Assembly (NCBI GenBank): GCA_013146195.2 | Contig: CM028379.1 | Span: 162,904,437-162,968,436 of the forward strand | Direction: 5' to 3' | Origin: Codonopsis lanceolata | Taxonomy: Eukaryota; Streptophyta; Magnoliopsida; Asterales; Campanulaceae | Length of the DNA stretch: 64,000 nucleotides | In this document: one piece after another, positions 46,948 to 58,490 of the stretch | How the letters are laid out: every line of letters begins with the position of its first letter | How positions within the stretch are numbered: position 1 is the first letter of the stretch | Notes under the pieces: model-generated | Databases searched by the model: none | Told to the model about the DNA's origin: nothing | What the model saw: only the letters and a program-made list of their open reading frames with translations | Made by a program: the position numbers and the translations under genes

Positions 46948-47690
46948 TATATTATATTGTATAATGTCTTAATGCAATACATGAGGTGTAGAGATAAAAA
47001 ATTGGGAGTATAATTAACCTACTCATAGTGTAATAATATGTGATGATGACCTGTGAGCCAGGTGGCACGCTCAAAGAGCAACAAAGTCCCACAAAAAACC
47101 AAACTTGTCCACCCCAACCCGCACTTTGAGAGGAAAGTTGAATGATTATATATTCATATGGAAACCAGCTCTTCACCATCGCATCTCAATCCTCCTCCAT
47201 ATGTACTTTGACATTCTCTCTCATCTTTCTTTATTTTTGGTGTTTTGACTTTTGTCAAAAGTTTAGGTAAAACGATCTTACGAATGTTTTTTGTAAGATG
47301 AATCCTCTTTACCCGCGATCAATCGTGTGTGTGGATTGAGTTGTGAAATAGTGAAGGTTCATCTTACGAATAAAAATCCGTAAAACAAACTTATAAAAGA
47401 CTTACCCTTGACTTTTACGTTAAGAAATAAAGAGATGTTGTAATTTTAATTTGTCCTTCCATACTAACAAATTAAACACTTTTGTACCTCCTCACTTTCA
47501 TTTTCCATGAATGAAATAATTACCACCCCCCCACACACACACACACATATATATTTGTAACATTTAATTAAAATATGAAATTTAAGAAAACTATTTCTGA
47601 CATACCAAGCCCAAAATCATGTCAAGTCGCAAGAAACATTCACGGGAGCTTATTCTGAAATGACTAGACAAAGGTAAGTGAGGAGCAGAA
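46948..47690. other. spacer with a short foldback
   Basis: At 47272-47395 there is an imperfect inverted repeat (AAACGATCTTACGAATG and, inverted, CATCTTACGAATAAAAATCCG) resembling the ends of the Mutator-type element at 27448. A CACACACACA run lies near 47532. No gene. Confidence 0.4.
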
Positions 47691-47699
47691 ACCTAAACA

Positions 47700-48420
47700 A
47701 CATTTTTGAGACACGAGACACGTGGCAAGCAAGACCTCAGGCTAATTAATACACCCACATTCTCTGAATGTGGACCACGTGTCATCTCCCTATTGGCTGA
47801 TTGTGCACGACAAGTTACAACCTAGAGCATGTACAATGGTGATACCCAAATCAAACAAAAAATCAAACATAACCCATTAAAAACTAATTAAATAATCAAT
47901 TAGATACCTATTTGATTTAAAATCAAAAAATCTTTCCAATGGTGGCACAAAATCCAACACATTTACATACCTCATCATATTTATCTCCACTAATAATGAC
48001 TAGAAACTTAAAAAAATCATAGAAATATTTTCTGATTTCCAAATGAAACAAACAAAGTCTCTATTTATATGTAAAAATATGTACTTTAATTCAGAGGAAA
48101 AAAAAGAAAAAATAAAATGATGACCAATATTAATTTGACACATGGAAATGGAGAAATGAGAAAGGAGGCACATGTCTTGGAATTGGAGCCATTTGGTATT
48201 TTCTAGTGATTTTTTTTCCACAAAATCAACCAATGATTTGTGGAAGATTTTTTTAAAATTGCCATTGAAACCCAAGATTTGGGTTAGATTTTAATTAAAA
48301 CCCCCATTGGACTTGCTCTAAGAGCGGTTGCTCTGTAGCTACCTAGACAAGCTATATATATAAGCCTCATTATGAATCATTCCAATTCCAAGGTACACAT
48401 ATACTTTACACTTATAAACT
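47700..48420 (+). promoter_or_regulatory. promoter-like stretch without a gene behind it
   Basis: Two G-box/ABRE cores in good context, GACACGTGGC (47708-47717) and GACCACGTGTC (47772-47782), are followed by a CCTATTGGCTG CCAAT-type site (47790-47800). After a 494-bp MITE insertion comes TATATATATAAGCC (48352-48365). This is the order expected in a stress- or light-responsive plant promoter. No open frame of note follows on the plus strand before about 49 kb, so the gene seems lost or the resemblance is accidental. Confidence 0.35.
47825..48318. mobile_element. MITE with GAGCAxxTxCAATGG ends
   Basis: 494 bp, ends GAGCATGTACAATGG and the inverted CCATTGGACTTGCTC, flanked by TA at both sides (47823-47824, 48319-48320). 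Second-layer inverted motifs (ACCCAAATCAAAC, GATTTGGGTTAGATT) are also present. Superfamily not certain. Confidence 0.8.
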
Positions 48421-49250
48421 CTGCCAAAGTGTCTTCTTAACTTGCGCTAGACAGAGTACCCCTACATTCACATTCACATTCACCCAATCGTAGTTCTTGA
48501 AATAAGCCAATTGCAAGCCCATTCTTGATTTTTGCATCATTAATTTGTTTGAACCAATTAAATGCAATAATATAATAGAGACGAAAAGAGCAGAAATGTT
48601 TTGCTTAGTGATCAACCCAACTCAACTAATTAGTTTTATTTTATTTGAAATTAACCATTGAGTGTAATTAATAGTTTTTATAATGTTAAGGTTAATCAAG
48701 CTAATCAATAAATTTTAAAATAATTAGCGAGAGATCGATAGATTTGATTGAAACTTTAGTGAATCCCAAATTCCCAAGTCAAAGATATTTAAGTTGGTTA
48801 TAGTAACAAACCTCGTTGACTCTTTAGTCTTTTTATTTCAATTAAAGTATCCTCCTCATGTTTGAACTTTGAACACCAACACTATTTTTTGCATCTAACT
48901 AAAATCTCCATCAAATTTTAATGCAACAAGGAAGGTTATATTATATATAATCCCGTTTATCTTTTTAAATATGAACTTCAGTATTGTTTGTTTTTGTGAA
49001 AGTTTTGAAATTAGTCTCATCATAATAATTATTCGCAAGTTTTTTTGAAAAAAAACCATTAGGGTATATTGGAAAAATTATCCAAATAACAATCGTACTA
49101 TTCGTAGGTACGTAACCAATTGATGAGCCAAAGATCTCCACAATTTTTCCCTCTAATTTCCTTTAATTTTGTGTTATTTTGAATTAATTATGTCTTGAAA
49201 ATATTATTATTTATAAATTTGTGCTTTAATATATGTTTCCTAGTTTTTAT
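48421..49250. other. spacer, no gene seen
   Basis: AT-rich. CATTCA is repeated near 48465-48482. No supported frame. Confidence 0.4.
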
Positions 49251-52060
49251 CGAGCATTCATGTTAATTAGCACCAAAGTTCAAGACAATTCCAGACCTTA
49301 AAGTTGAGCATTGAATCATTCGGTCAAAGTCCGCGTTAAGAGTCGGTCCTAGGCAAAAGGAGGGCTAACAGAGGACTTAATTGAGAAGTTTGAAGGGGGA
49401 AGATCCTTCTTCAGAAAATATCTGAAGACCAAGGGCACCAGAGTATCTCTAAGAAAGCCGCGCAAATCCCTGTAAGAACTCCCTTTTGCGTTGTCGGCCC
49501 ACCAACGCTGCCACGTGTTGCCCAGTAGTCCACATCCAGTGCCCTAATCCGTGGTCTCCCTTGGCGGATCCAGTCCAACTCGGTCCAAATCCAGTCCAAT
49601 ACCCGCTCCCCTCTCAAATTCCAACCCGTTTTCTCATGGGTTGGACCTGCGCCTCCTTCCCTGGTTAACTCGTCGCCCCAGCCATGCCCAACCATTATTT
49701 CCTCCCCATTTTAGCCTCAAATCTTTTATTCTCTCCCTAAATTGCCCCTCAGCTTGGTGCCCACTCCTTTGCCCTTTTCCTTTAACTTCCTGGCCACATC
49801 CATTTGCAAAGACAAGCCCCCATTTCGGGTTGTTAGTCCAAAATGAGGCACCAGCCTCATTTTCCACCAATTTCTCCCAAAATCCTTAAAGTTTGATCAC
49901 TTTTGAAGGTTTGAAGCATCATTTCAAGAGTCAATGATGCATCTACAAAAGATTTTAACCCCGAATTTGAGCAATATTTGGTTTAATTCTTTCAACTCAT
50001 ATTTTTATGATATTTATTGTATTTTCTTGGGTTGATTAATTTTGTAAATATTGAATTAGTTTGTGCTTAATTAATTTATGGAATGCATTAATTTTTCTAT
50101 GTCCAATGTAATGATTTAAATTTAAACTATCTCTTTATCTAATACATATTCATATTTGGTTATTATTTTGTGGGTTTAATGCTTTTAATTAATTGGTCAT
50201 TAATTAAATGATTTTATAAATATTTACTATTTAGGATCCGCAAGAGCTACCTTTGTGTAAGGGTAAAATAGGCATGACATATTTTGGTTTTGTTTCTCCT
50301 TTCTTGGTCCCTAAATTTAGGCATTTTTGGAAATAAAATCTTTAATTAGATTTTGGTTTTTATTGGTCCTAAAGTTTTGGAGTCATTTTTGGAAACAAAA
50401 TATTCCTAAAGATTTTTTGTTGCATTTTTGGAAACAAAATATTCCTAAAGATTTTTGGTTTTCTTGGTCCTAAAGTTTAGGAGTTATTTTGGAAATAAAA
50501 TTTATGCAAAAATCCTTCCTAAACCGTGTCTCTAGAGTCCTTCTCCATATGGTAATAAAATTTAGAATTTATGGTAAGTGTATTTAGTTCCTAACTCTAA
50601 TCCTCTTCCTTGTTAGAGTTTGCTTCCTTTTTTGTAGGTCTCCTCCATATTATAAATAGAGGACTTGGGGCAGAGGCAAAACACACGAACTTAGAGAGAG
50701 ATATGGTTGATACATAAGAGCAGATTATTAAGAGTTTCAGTTTCTAGAATTGTGCAGAATTTGAATGTAGCTTCCAATGCAGATTCATCAGAAACTACAT
50801 TGAAAACTGCTGGAACTGTTTTGTCTTCCTAGCTGATTTTAGGAAGCTGTTTGTTTCTTCCCACGTTTGATGTACCTGTTTTTCTGTGAACTTTTTGCTC
50901 TCCAAGACTTGTTGTCTTGTGAGAGTATTTTGTTTGGTGATTTCACATTCTTTTTGTAAAACAATTCATTTTTTTTAGTAAAATCTTTTTGGTCATGAGG
51001 CTAGATCTGCAAGTATAAGCTTGTAAATTGTTTGGTAAACATTTGTGTTTAAATTCATGCTTTATAATTAAATCTTCCGTTGTTTTTACTTTTTCTGACT
51101 ATTGTGACTTCCATTGTAGCTATAGTAACGAACAACATTGGAAATTGCATTGGCTACTCTTGAGAATCCTAGCTATTTTGTTATTTCACTTTGTATTTCA
51201 AACTAACCAATTTAATAGTTGGTGTTTTTGTAATACTCACCGATAGCCATTGTGAGACTTGGTTTGACACGCGATCGAACCACCTTAGTCATTCGCGAGG
51301 TCAGGGAAATTATGGTTGACTATAAGATGCGAGAGCCCGTAGTTAATCAATTTTGTGTGTCTCGACTAGCGACATAGAAAAATAGAGAGAATTTATTTTT
51401 ACGAAATATTACCCATGCATGTGATTGGCTATTATTTTGTGTTTTTAATGCTTTGATGTCGTAGCGAACCATTAAATGAAACCTAGAAGGATATGATACT
51501 AAGCGAAAGCTCTTCATATTATTCCGAAAATCACAATACTAGTTTGCGTGGCGTGAGACCGAATGTAGATCGTGTATAGATAGTCATTGGGTACTTTGTT
51601 TTGACATGTGGTTATTTTCTTTTATATATTATGTGTTACGATGATATGAGTCGTATCAAGGTTGAGCGATAACTAGATTTGTTATACGTAGCGAAAGCTC
51701 GCAATGAATAAAATAGTGCGCCCGATTACCAAGCCTTGAGTTAAAGAAAAGTAGAAAGATGATTAATTTGAACACCAGCTAGATTAGAAATATTGCATTC
51801 CTATATTTTTATCTTGATTTGTTGTTGCCAAACCACCTCCGCAGTAGAGTAAATTTAATTGCTTTCATAGATTTTTTAAATTTTTAATTCATTTTCTTTC
51901 CCTCAAATATAATTAGTTAGCCTAATTTTGGTATTTAGTTGGAGTGAGAATTATGTACATTCTTTGTGGGATCGATAATTCGTACTTATGTATACTTTAT
52001 TACTTGATATGATTGTGTATTCTTACCCGAGTTGCGTTTTGTGCACATCAACAATTTGAC
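49250..52060 (+). mobile_element. LTR-like block of about 2.8 kb
   Basis: It has a GC-richer first part (49330-49870), a TATAAATAGAGG box at 50651 with a leader starting near AGAGGC, and a right part with TTTGTGGGATCGATAATTCG at about 51965 and a terminus near TTTTGTGCACATCA (52047-52050). This is the general build of a plant retrotransposon LTR. Neither end nor a target duplication could be fixed and no pol frame exists. The overlapping frames at 49411-49889 on both strands are probably not genes. Confidence 0.4.
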
Positions 52061-52800
52061 CAACCATATTATAATATTTCAAATGTAACTAATGTACTTA
52101 GTAAGTTGGTACGATGTGGTCCTTGTCATTAATTCCCCATCTAATTTTGTACCAAACCTGTTAACGTTAATTAACGAAGAGACTATGCAAAATATATTTT
52201 TATCTTTCAATTGTACCATTTTCTTCCCATAAATGTGAAATCGAAGGAAAAATGGAGTATAAGCTAATGATTCCTGATTAATTAATAATGCCGAAAAAAG
52301 AAAGAAAGATGTTAGTGGAGTTTGATTGCATATTTTTATTTTATTTTAGAGTGAAACTGAAATGGTGGATTGGGGTGGGGGAGATCACTAGGCATAGTGT
52401 GGATTGACTACGTGTCGATCAACATGCGATTTTAATGCACTGACCTAATTAATTTTTAATCCCTCTTTTTCTCAATAAGTATACGTAATTTTTAAAAGTT
52501 AGCTGGACGAATTTGTGATTTAATATTTAACATTATTTGGATTGAATAAGAATAAATTACATTTTTTTTTTGTAAATTAACTATACTAAGACGATGTATG
52601 TATATGTCCAAATTATGAAAACCCCCTAGATGTATCCACCCAATCCCAAAGTTTTCCCTAACATACGAATTGGTCTATGTGGTACATGATGTTATAATTT
52701 GTCTCATATTGCCCCCTTCAGTCAGTGTCTGTAATGAATGAGGTGTTAAGTGACACGATAGTTGTTAAGGTTTTGTATCGAAACACGATTGTTGTGAGGA
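52061..52800. other. spacer, no gene seen
   Basis: AT-rich; nothing supported. Confidence 0.4.
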
Positions 52801-52813
52801 ATGAAGGCACATA

Positions 52814-53224
52814 TTGAAGGCAATTATGACTGAGCAGGTAAAACGAAATCTCATGCTACAGTCGAACACGGAGTTCCATTTGCTTTCCATGGTAAGTTTT
52901 ATAAAGGACCATCCCTCTCTATTAGATCTTCGAAAACCCGCCCTGGAACAACAACAACAACAAGAACAAGAAAGCACCATCGATAATTCCAATATATCCA
53001 ATCGTCGATCTACCCGCCACACCAGAACCCTAACAAGCTCAGATGGAATCTCTCCCTACCAGAATTCATCGACGACGAGCAAAAAGAAAAAAAGTGGGAT
53101 TTATGCAATTCTCCTTATAATGATCCAAATAGAATTTGGGGATTTCCTTTGTTGCAATTTGTTCATCGTGATAATGCGAACTTGCTTTAAGTCGGCCCTT
53201 GTAGATTTTAATACGTCAAGTTAG
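52814..53224 (+). CDS. hypothetical ORF of 136 residues, doubtful
   Basis: The frame starts MKAIMTEQVKRNLMLQ and contains a glutamine run (LEQQQQQEQE) and a serine/threonine-rich basic part (NRRSTRHTRTLTSSDG). A hydrophobic stretch (YAILLIMIQIEFGDFL) precedes the stop. Composition up to about residue 95 looks protein-like. A GTAAGT (52891) could be a donor, so this may be a gene fragment. I recognise no domain, and nothing around it supports expression. Confidence 0.2.
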   Translation: MKAIMTEQVKRNLMLQSNTEFHLLSMVSFIKDHPSLLDLRKPALEQQQQQEQESTIDNSNISNRRSTRHTRTLTSSDGISPYQNSSTTSKKKKSGIYAILLIMIQIEFGDFLCCNLFIVIMRTCFKSALVDFNTSS

Positions 53225-53347
53225 GGTTGGGGAATATATTTCGCTGTTGTTTTGAATTAGAAAAGCCTCTGACTCAAGTAAATTTTGAGCTCGTTCTACT
53301 GGAACATGAGAAAGAGAGGGGGCAGATAATATGATGAGGCCTGGACT

Positions 53348-53350
<3 letters not shown>

Positions 53351-53382
<32 letters not shown>
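53351..53382. repeat. (GA)n microsatellite
   Basis: Sixteen GA dinucleotides. Confidence 0.95.
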
Positions 53383-53384
<2 letters not shown>

Positions 53385-54023
53385 ACTTACAGACACAAAA
53401 TACTTGATACAACAAGTGTAATTTATCAATCATACTTGGGCAAGAAGGAAGAAAGAGTGGAATCAGACCCCCAAATTTTTGATCGTGATTACTAACAAAG
53501 GCCATCAGTAGAAATCACATATATGTCCCAGACTCGCACTGGCATGGTCACGTGTGCCACTTAACGCCTCATTCATAAAGGCTAGTACCAGGAGGGGGCG
53601 ACATAGGACTAATGGTAACATTAGGTACCACATAGGCACACTTGGTATATTGGGGGATTTTGAGATTGAGTGGATACATGAGGGGTTTATCATAATTTGG
53701 CCTATTTATATATAGTTGTAGGCTTGTAGCTATCAATTACATGAGAAATTTTATATTTGAATGAAAAGTAATTTAACCTTTAGAAAACTCAAAAAAAAAT
53801 AAAAAATGAATGCATGCATGCGTACTACCATATATGACATAACCGTAAAAAATATAATACTATAACAAAAAAGTAGTGAAATAATATATTTTCTACGATC
53901 ATAATTCAATGTAAATTGAGAGAAGAGATGGGGCCAAAGAGTATTGTTTATTTAGTTGAATTTAATTTTAAAATAAGACAAGAGGATTTTATTTGGTAGG
54001 TAAATATATAGATATATAAAGTT
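53383..54023. other. spacer, no gene seen
   Basis: A 62-codon minus-strand frame (53505-53693) has no known motif. Nothing else supported. Confidence 0.4.
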
Positions 54024-54374
54024 GGCAAAACACACAATTGGGCCACCCAACTTTCCCACTTTTTGCAATTCGGCCACCGAAAGTTTGAAATATTTATTTG
54101 GCCATCCAACTTTTGTCCAGTTGCAAGCGAGCCCATTTTTTGGATGGACGTTAGATTTAATCGTTAAATTATGTCAAATATATATTTTGCCCTTCTAAAT
54201 ACAATTTTTTGCCTATTAGAAATCTAAAGGAGTCTAACTAAAAAATGGGTCAAACTATAAATAATAGACCTTTGGGGTTATTTGGGTCAACATGTCTGGG
54301 TCAACAATGTTTATTGTTGATCTTCATCTTCTCCGGGAAGAAAACCCAACAACCTAGATCTACAACGATCTCTC

Positions 54375-54387
54375 TTCCCCCCTCCCC

Positions 54388-54421
<34 letters not shown>

Positions 54422-54555
54422 GGAGACAATAGAGATGGCAGCGATGATGTTGGGGGCTCTATGGATGTCGACGACATCGAAATAGAAGCAGCTTAGGACT
54501 CACCGATTTCCAGATCTTGGACGTTCCATCTGACAACTACTTCACTCTTCTCTCT

Positions 54556-54590
<35 letters not shown>

Positions 54591-54600
54591 CGGAGACAGT
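54375..54600. repeat. duplicated (CT)n(CA)n block
   Basis: A CTCTCTC...CACACAC...CACCGGAGACA block occurs at about 54382-54428 and again at about 54556-54598, a direct repeat about 175 bp apart within the long-TIR element. Confidence 0.75.
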
Positions 54601-55411
54601 AGGAGACGGTTATAGATGAAAGGGTTTGGCTGGATCTGGGAGAGGGGTGGGGTTGGTACGGCTTGGAGCCGCTTGGCCGGAGACGGAGAAATGAGAGATG
54701 GGATAGCTAGCCAAACTGGTAAGGGAAAAGGCTCGACCGGATCTGTGACATCTCCTGGTCGTAGAGATCGATGGTGTTTGATACGTTTTTTATTTCAGAA
54801 AATTCGTGGTGGGGGGAGTCGATGCTTGGTGGGATCAATGGCCAAGCTTCAGAAATCAACATTCCAATCAATCTCTCCTCCGACCAATTTTGGATAAAGC
54901 TCATGTACCCATGGCGCCGATGACAACCAACTCTGCTTGCTGAAGAAGTCACTCGATAGTTTTGCCGTCGAACTTGTGACCCAGTTCGCGGGTCTCCTGA
55001 AAGCAGAATATACATATGTATTGCGATCCGTCATCTTTTATATCTCCTCCATTCTTTTCACTGGAGTCTTCTGTTTGGCTGGTGGGTCCGTAGTAGCGGC
55101 GGTTGCAATCAATTTGGAGTTTGAATTGGTAGTGGTTGTAGAATCGGCGTGATAGGAGATTGCTAGAGGAGGGTAGTCGGAGCTTGAACAAGAATTTTCT
55201 TCACGTCTTTCAAGTAATTGTAAGGGGAAATTAGGGCGACGCATAAATCTTTGTTTGACTCTTGACTCTTGATTTTTGTTTCTCCAAGAGTCAACAAAAA
55301 AATCAAATACGAAACTGATACTTAACGTAACCCAGATCTGTAACCTCAATTGGAGAAGATGAAGATGAACAAATCCAGATTTATAAAACCTCCCAAGTTT
55401 TCTTATTGGCA

Positions 55412-55622
55412 AATGATATTACGAGCTAGAGCTTGTAATATTATTACAAGCTTTAGCGTTAGAGTCGTTAGATGAATAAGTTGGTGATGATTTAGAAAGT
55501 CCATGTTATTACTTAAAAAAAGTATATTTGATCTAACAGTGTAGAGATCTAAATAGATTTGATCAAACGGTATTAACACTAAAGCTTGTAATAATATCAC
55601 AAGCTCTAGCTTGTAATATCAT
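55412..55622. mobile_element. small MITE with about 42-bp inverted repeats
   Basis: The left arm GATATTACGAGCTAGAGCTT then GTAATATTATTACAAGCTTTAG is inverted at the right with two or three mismatches. Each arm is itself partly self-complementary (AGCTTGTAATATTATTACAAGC), so the ends can form hairpins on their own. About 210 bp, nested in the long-TIR element. Confidence 0.75.
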
Positions 55623-55945
55623 ACCTCTTTATTATTTATAGTTGAAACCTTTTCTAAATATAATTGTTCTTCCATTGATATTTACAGGAGAAAAATAGAT
55701 ATTTGACATGACTTAACGACTTAATCTATCGTCCATCCAAAAAATGGACTCTCTTGCAACTAGACAAAAGTTGGATGGCCAAAATAAAAATTTCAAACTT
55801 TCAATCACTAAATTGCAAAAAGTGGGAAAGTTGGGTGGCTTATTTAGGTGCTTTGCCATTAAAATTAAGACGCATGCATGCATTATGCATACCATTGGGC
55901 GGCCGGAAAGGAAAAGCGGAAGTTGATTAATTTGGGGATCATGTA

Positions 55946-56074
55946 CTCCCTCCCCTCCCTCAGTTCCTTAAATGATTGTCTACCATTCATTTTTTTATTC
56001 TTTGTAGTAAATTACTTTTTATTAAACGTGGGTCGGGAACAATATATAGTTTGGAAACGGAGGGAGGGAGGGAG
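55946..56074. mobile_element. Stowaway MITE in the peroxidase promoter
   Basis: The ends are CTCCCTCCCCTCCCT and the inverted CGGAGGGAGGGAGGGAG, with TA next to the left end (55944-55945) and TA two bases past the right end (56077-56078). It lies about 130 bases upstream of the peroxidase start codon, between it and the long-TIR element. Confidence 0.8.
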
Positions 56075-56203
56075 TGTATATATATATATATATATAGATG
56101 GGGTTGGTGGTTGGGTTTGTTATAAGTTGATGAGTAGCTAGCAATTTGGATGCTGCCTTGATAGATTTTGTAATTATTAAATTTATTTTTCTTACGCGGG
56201 CGC
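56075..56203 (+). promoter_or_regulatory. core promoter / 5' leader of the peroxidase gene
   Basis: A TATATATATATATATATAGA stretch at 56078-56097 immediately follows the Stowaway MITE and is the best TATA candidate, about 105-125 bases before the ATG. Distances fit a normal plant leader. The start site itself is not readable. Confidence 0.45.
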
Positions 56204-57429
56204 ATGGAGGAATATAAATCTAAATATATAATGATGGTAGTAGCAGCAGTGGCACTGGCACGTAGTATACTACGGGCACCTCTAGTATTAGTTATAGTGA
56301 TGGGAATGGGAATGGAAATTGGATCATCATATGGTCTTAGTCTGAATTACTATACTTTGTCTTGCCCTTTCGCGACCCCTATTGTTCGCAACACTGTCTT
56401 TGCTGCTTTGCGTTCCGATCCCACTCTTGCTGCGCCCCTCGTCCGTTTGCATTTTCACGATTGCTTCATTCTCGGTTGTGATGCTTCCGTTCTACTTGAT
56501 TCTACCAAGGATAACACTGCTGAAAAGGACTCCCCTGCCAATCTCAGCTTGAGGGGTTATGAAATCATCGACGATGCCAAGCAACAGCTTGAAAACCAAT
56601 GCCCTGGCGTCGTTTCTTGTGCTGATATTGTCGCCATGGCTGCTCGCGATGCTGTTATCTTCGTACGTTTCTTTTATTAATTTCTTCTTCTTCTTTAATA
56701 CTGGAGTATATATAGACGTACTGATCATATATGGATGCATCATGCATGTAGGCTGGGGGTCCAATGTACGAGATACCAAAAGGAAGAAAGGATGGGAGAA
56801 GGTCTAAAATAGAGGACACGATCAACCTGCCTTCCCCGACTCTCAATAGTTCTGAGCTCATTCGGATGTTTGGGCAGCATGGTTTCAACGCTCAAGAAAT
56901 GGTGGCTCTATCTGGTAATTTAATTATATTATGCATGTATATGTATATGTATGTTTTTCAATTTGTACGACAGGCCGGCTAGTCATAAAAATAAATAAAT
57001 AAATAAATAAATAATACGGGCAGCTGAAGTGCAGGGGCACATACGCTAGGAGTGGCGAGATGCTCATCATTCAAGAATAGACTGAGCAACTTCGATTCGA
57101 CTCACGACGTGGATCCCAGCTTAGACGCACAATTCGTTAAAAAGTTATCAAAGACATGCACTAGTGGTGGGGATAATGCTGAGCAAAGTTTTGATAGTAC
57201 CAGAAACGATTTCGATAACGATTATTACAATGCACTCCGGACCAAGACTGGACTCCTAACTTCGGATCAGACCTTGTACGCTACCCCCAATACACGACCC
57301 TTTGTCAACGCTTACGCTATGAACCAAGCCATGTTTTTCTTCGATTTCCAACAAGCTATGGTCAAAATGAGTTTGCTCCAAGAAGCCTCCGGCGGAGAGG
57401 TGCGAACCAATTGTCGCAGACTCAACTAA
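56204..57429 (+). CDS. class III (secretory) peroxidase, peroxidase 47-like
   Basis: Three exons, 56204-56662, 56752-56914 and 57035-57429, with GT/AG borders; 1017 bases, 338 residues. The first in-frame ATG gives an N-terminus of about 44 residues with a hydrophobic signal-peptide core (APLVLVIVMGMGM). The mature part begins near GLSLNYYTLSCP. Catalytic residues are present: Arg81 and distal His85 in APLVRLHFHDCF, proximal His210 in MVALSGAHTLGVARC. All eight conserved cysteines are found (54, 87, 92, 133, 139, 217, 249, 334). AGGPMYEIPKGRKDGR and MNQAMFFFDFQQAMVKM resemble Arabidopsis peroxidase 47 as I remember it. Such enzymes use hydrogen peroxide to oxidise phenolics in the cell wall, for example in lignification. 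Of the usual three introns the first (near the distal site) is absent. The frame is intact. Nearest neighbours are transposons on both sides. Confidence 0.95.
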
Positions 57430-57762
57430 TTAATTCATATTATCTCCTTCTCCTTGCTACCTAGCTTCCGCTTGTATGTATAATTACTTATATAATTAAT
57501 AATTAATGCGCGTTTACCATGCATATATCTATATATATTGTGGCTTATTTGTTATAAATTCCGCAAGCAATAATATTAATTAATCATGTTTTCTAGCTAG
57601 CTAGCTATATATGTATTTATAAGACATTTCATCATTATGTGCTTGCTTGGGTAATTGGCCGTTCTACATATTTCTATTGCATGCACTTGAGAGTTCAACA
57701 CACTGGAGCCATGGATCCTAACTCGATTGAACTTGGTAGGATTACTTAATTCATCAACAGAT
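57430..57762 (+). other. 3' UTR and spacer after the peroxidase gene
   Basis: AT-rich with TATATATTGTGG and repeated CTAGCTAG near 57594-57606. No further gene. Confidence 0.45.
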
Positions 57763-57765
57763 TTA

Positions 57766-58192
57766 GGGCTCGTTTGTTGTGGCTGATGGCTTATGACTTA
57801 TAGCTGATAGCTTAAGCTGATGGCTGAATGGCTTTTGGCTGATTGCATGATAAACTGTTTGTTACAGATGTTGAAAAGCTGTTTATGAGTTATTATATTT
57901 TTTTGTTAAAAAAAAAACTTCAAAATTAGTATTCATATTTTTGTGTATATTTCATAAAAGGATGAGATGAGGATAATCAAATATTTATTAATAAATAGTT
58001 GTCTTCATCTTTAAAAAAAAAACCAAAAAAGCTCAAAATTTTGGCTTTTTGGCTTTGGCTTTTTCATACATAAAGGGTGTTGTACCTCACTTATTGGCTT
58101 TTGGCTTATAAGCTGAAACAAACACTCTAAATATGACTTTTCAAAAGCCAAAAGCCAGAAGCCACTCCAAATAAGCTGCAACAAACGAGTAC
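57766..58192 (-). mobile_element. Tourist-type MITE, copy B
   Basis: 427 bp flanked by TTA (57763-57765 and 58193-58195). The ends are GGGCTCGTTTGTTGTGG and the complement of GTACTCGTTTGTTGCAG. It is the same family as the MITE at 23216-23637, in the opposite orientation. Both halves carry GGCTTTTGGCTT-type motifs that pair across the element. Confidence 0.88.
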
Positions 58193-58250
58193 TTAAACAA
58201 GCCAAGCTAGAGTGCTACTCGATCAATTCATTTGAGCTGAGCTAGGTAGG

Positions 58251-58490
58251 TGTAAGATACCGAAATTTCGTTAATTTAATTCTAATTCTAGTAATTATGT
58301 TTTATAATCGGGCTTGTGTAAGTTTATTTTTGAGCCAACTCTATTTGGGTATTACATTGATGTCTTTATAAGTTGGGCTTCGATTATTTAGAAAATGTGC
58401 GGTTGTGCTTTGCTTTCAATTGGGCTACTGAGTTAAGAATTTAGAATTTAAAATAATCTATATTACAAAGAAGATAGGTAATTGACTAGG
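58251..58490 (+). mobile_element. possible truncated LTR start
   Basis: TGTAAGATACCGAAATTTCG resembles the TGTAATACCCCG start of the solo LTRs at 17-22 kb, and TTGGGTATTACA appears near 58346. Only the first few hundred bases look related; no target duplication. Confidence 0.25.

Larger units (their letters stand above)
54024..55857. mobile_element. element with long (~175 bp) terminal inverted repeats, Mutator/foldback type
   Basis: The left 54024-54200 and right 55680-55857 are inverted copies at roughly 80% identity (GCCACCCAACTTTCCCACTT, TTTTTGCAATT, GAAAGTTTGAAAT, GGCCATCCAACTTTTGTC, CCATTTTTTGGATGGACG on the left strand). Flanking 9-mers TATAAAGTT and ATTAAAATT agree at 6 of 9. Long inverted repeats and a 9-bp target favour a non-autonomous MULE. 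The interior has two CT/CA microsatellite blocks, each followed by CACCGGAGACA, and GC-richer coding-like sequence (54600-55150). A small MITE is nested at 55412. Confidence 0.7.

Noticed and set aside
49411..49889. Overlapping frames of 60-112 residues on both strands
   Set aside because: They arise from a GC-richer part of an LTR-like block; no known domain, and both strands are equally open.
52765..53022. Minus-strand frame opposite the 136-residue hypothetical ORF
   Set aside because: It is the shadow of the glutamine-rich plus-strand frame (cysteine run opposite CAA repeats).
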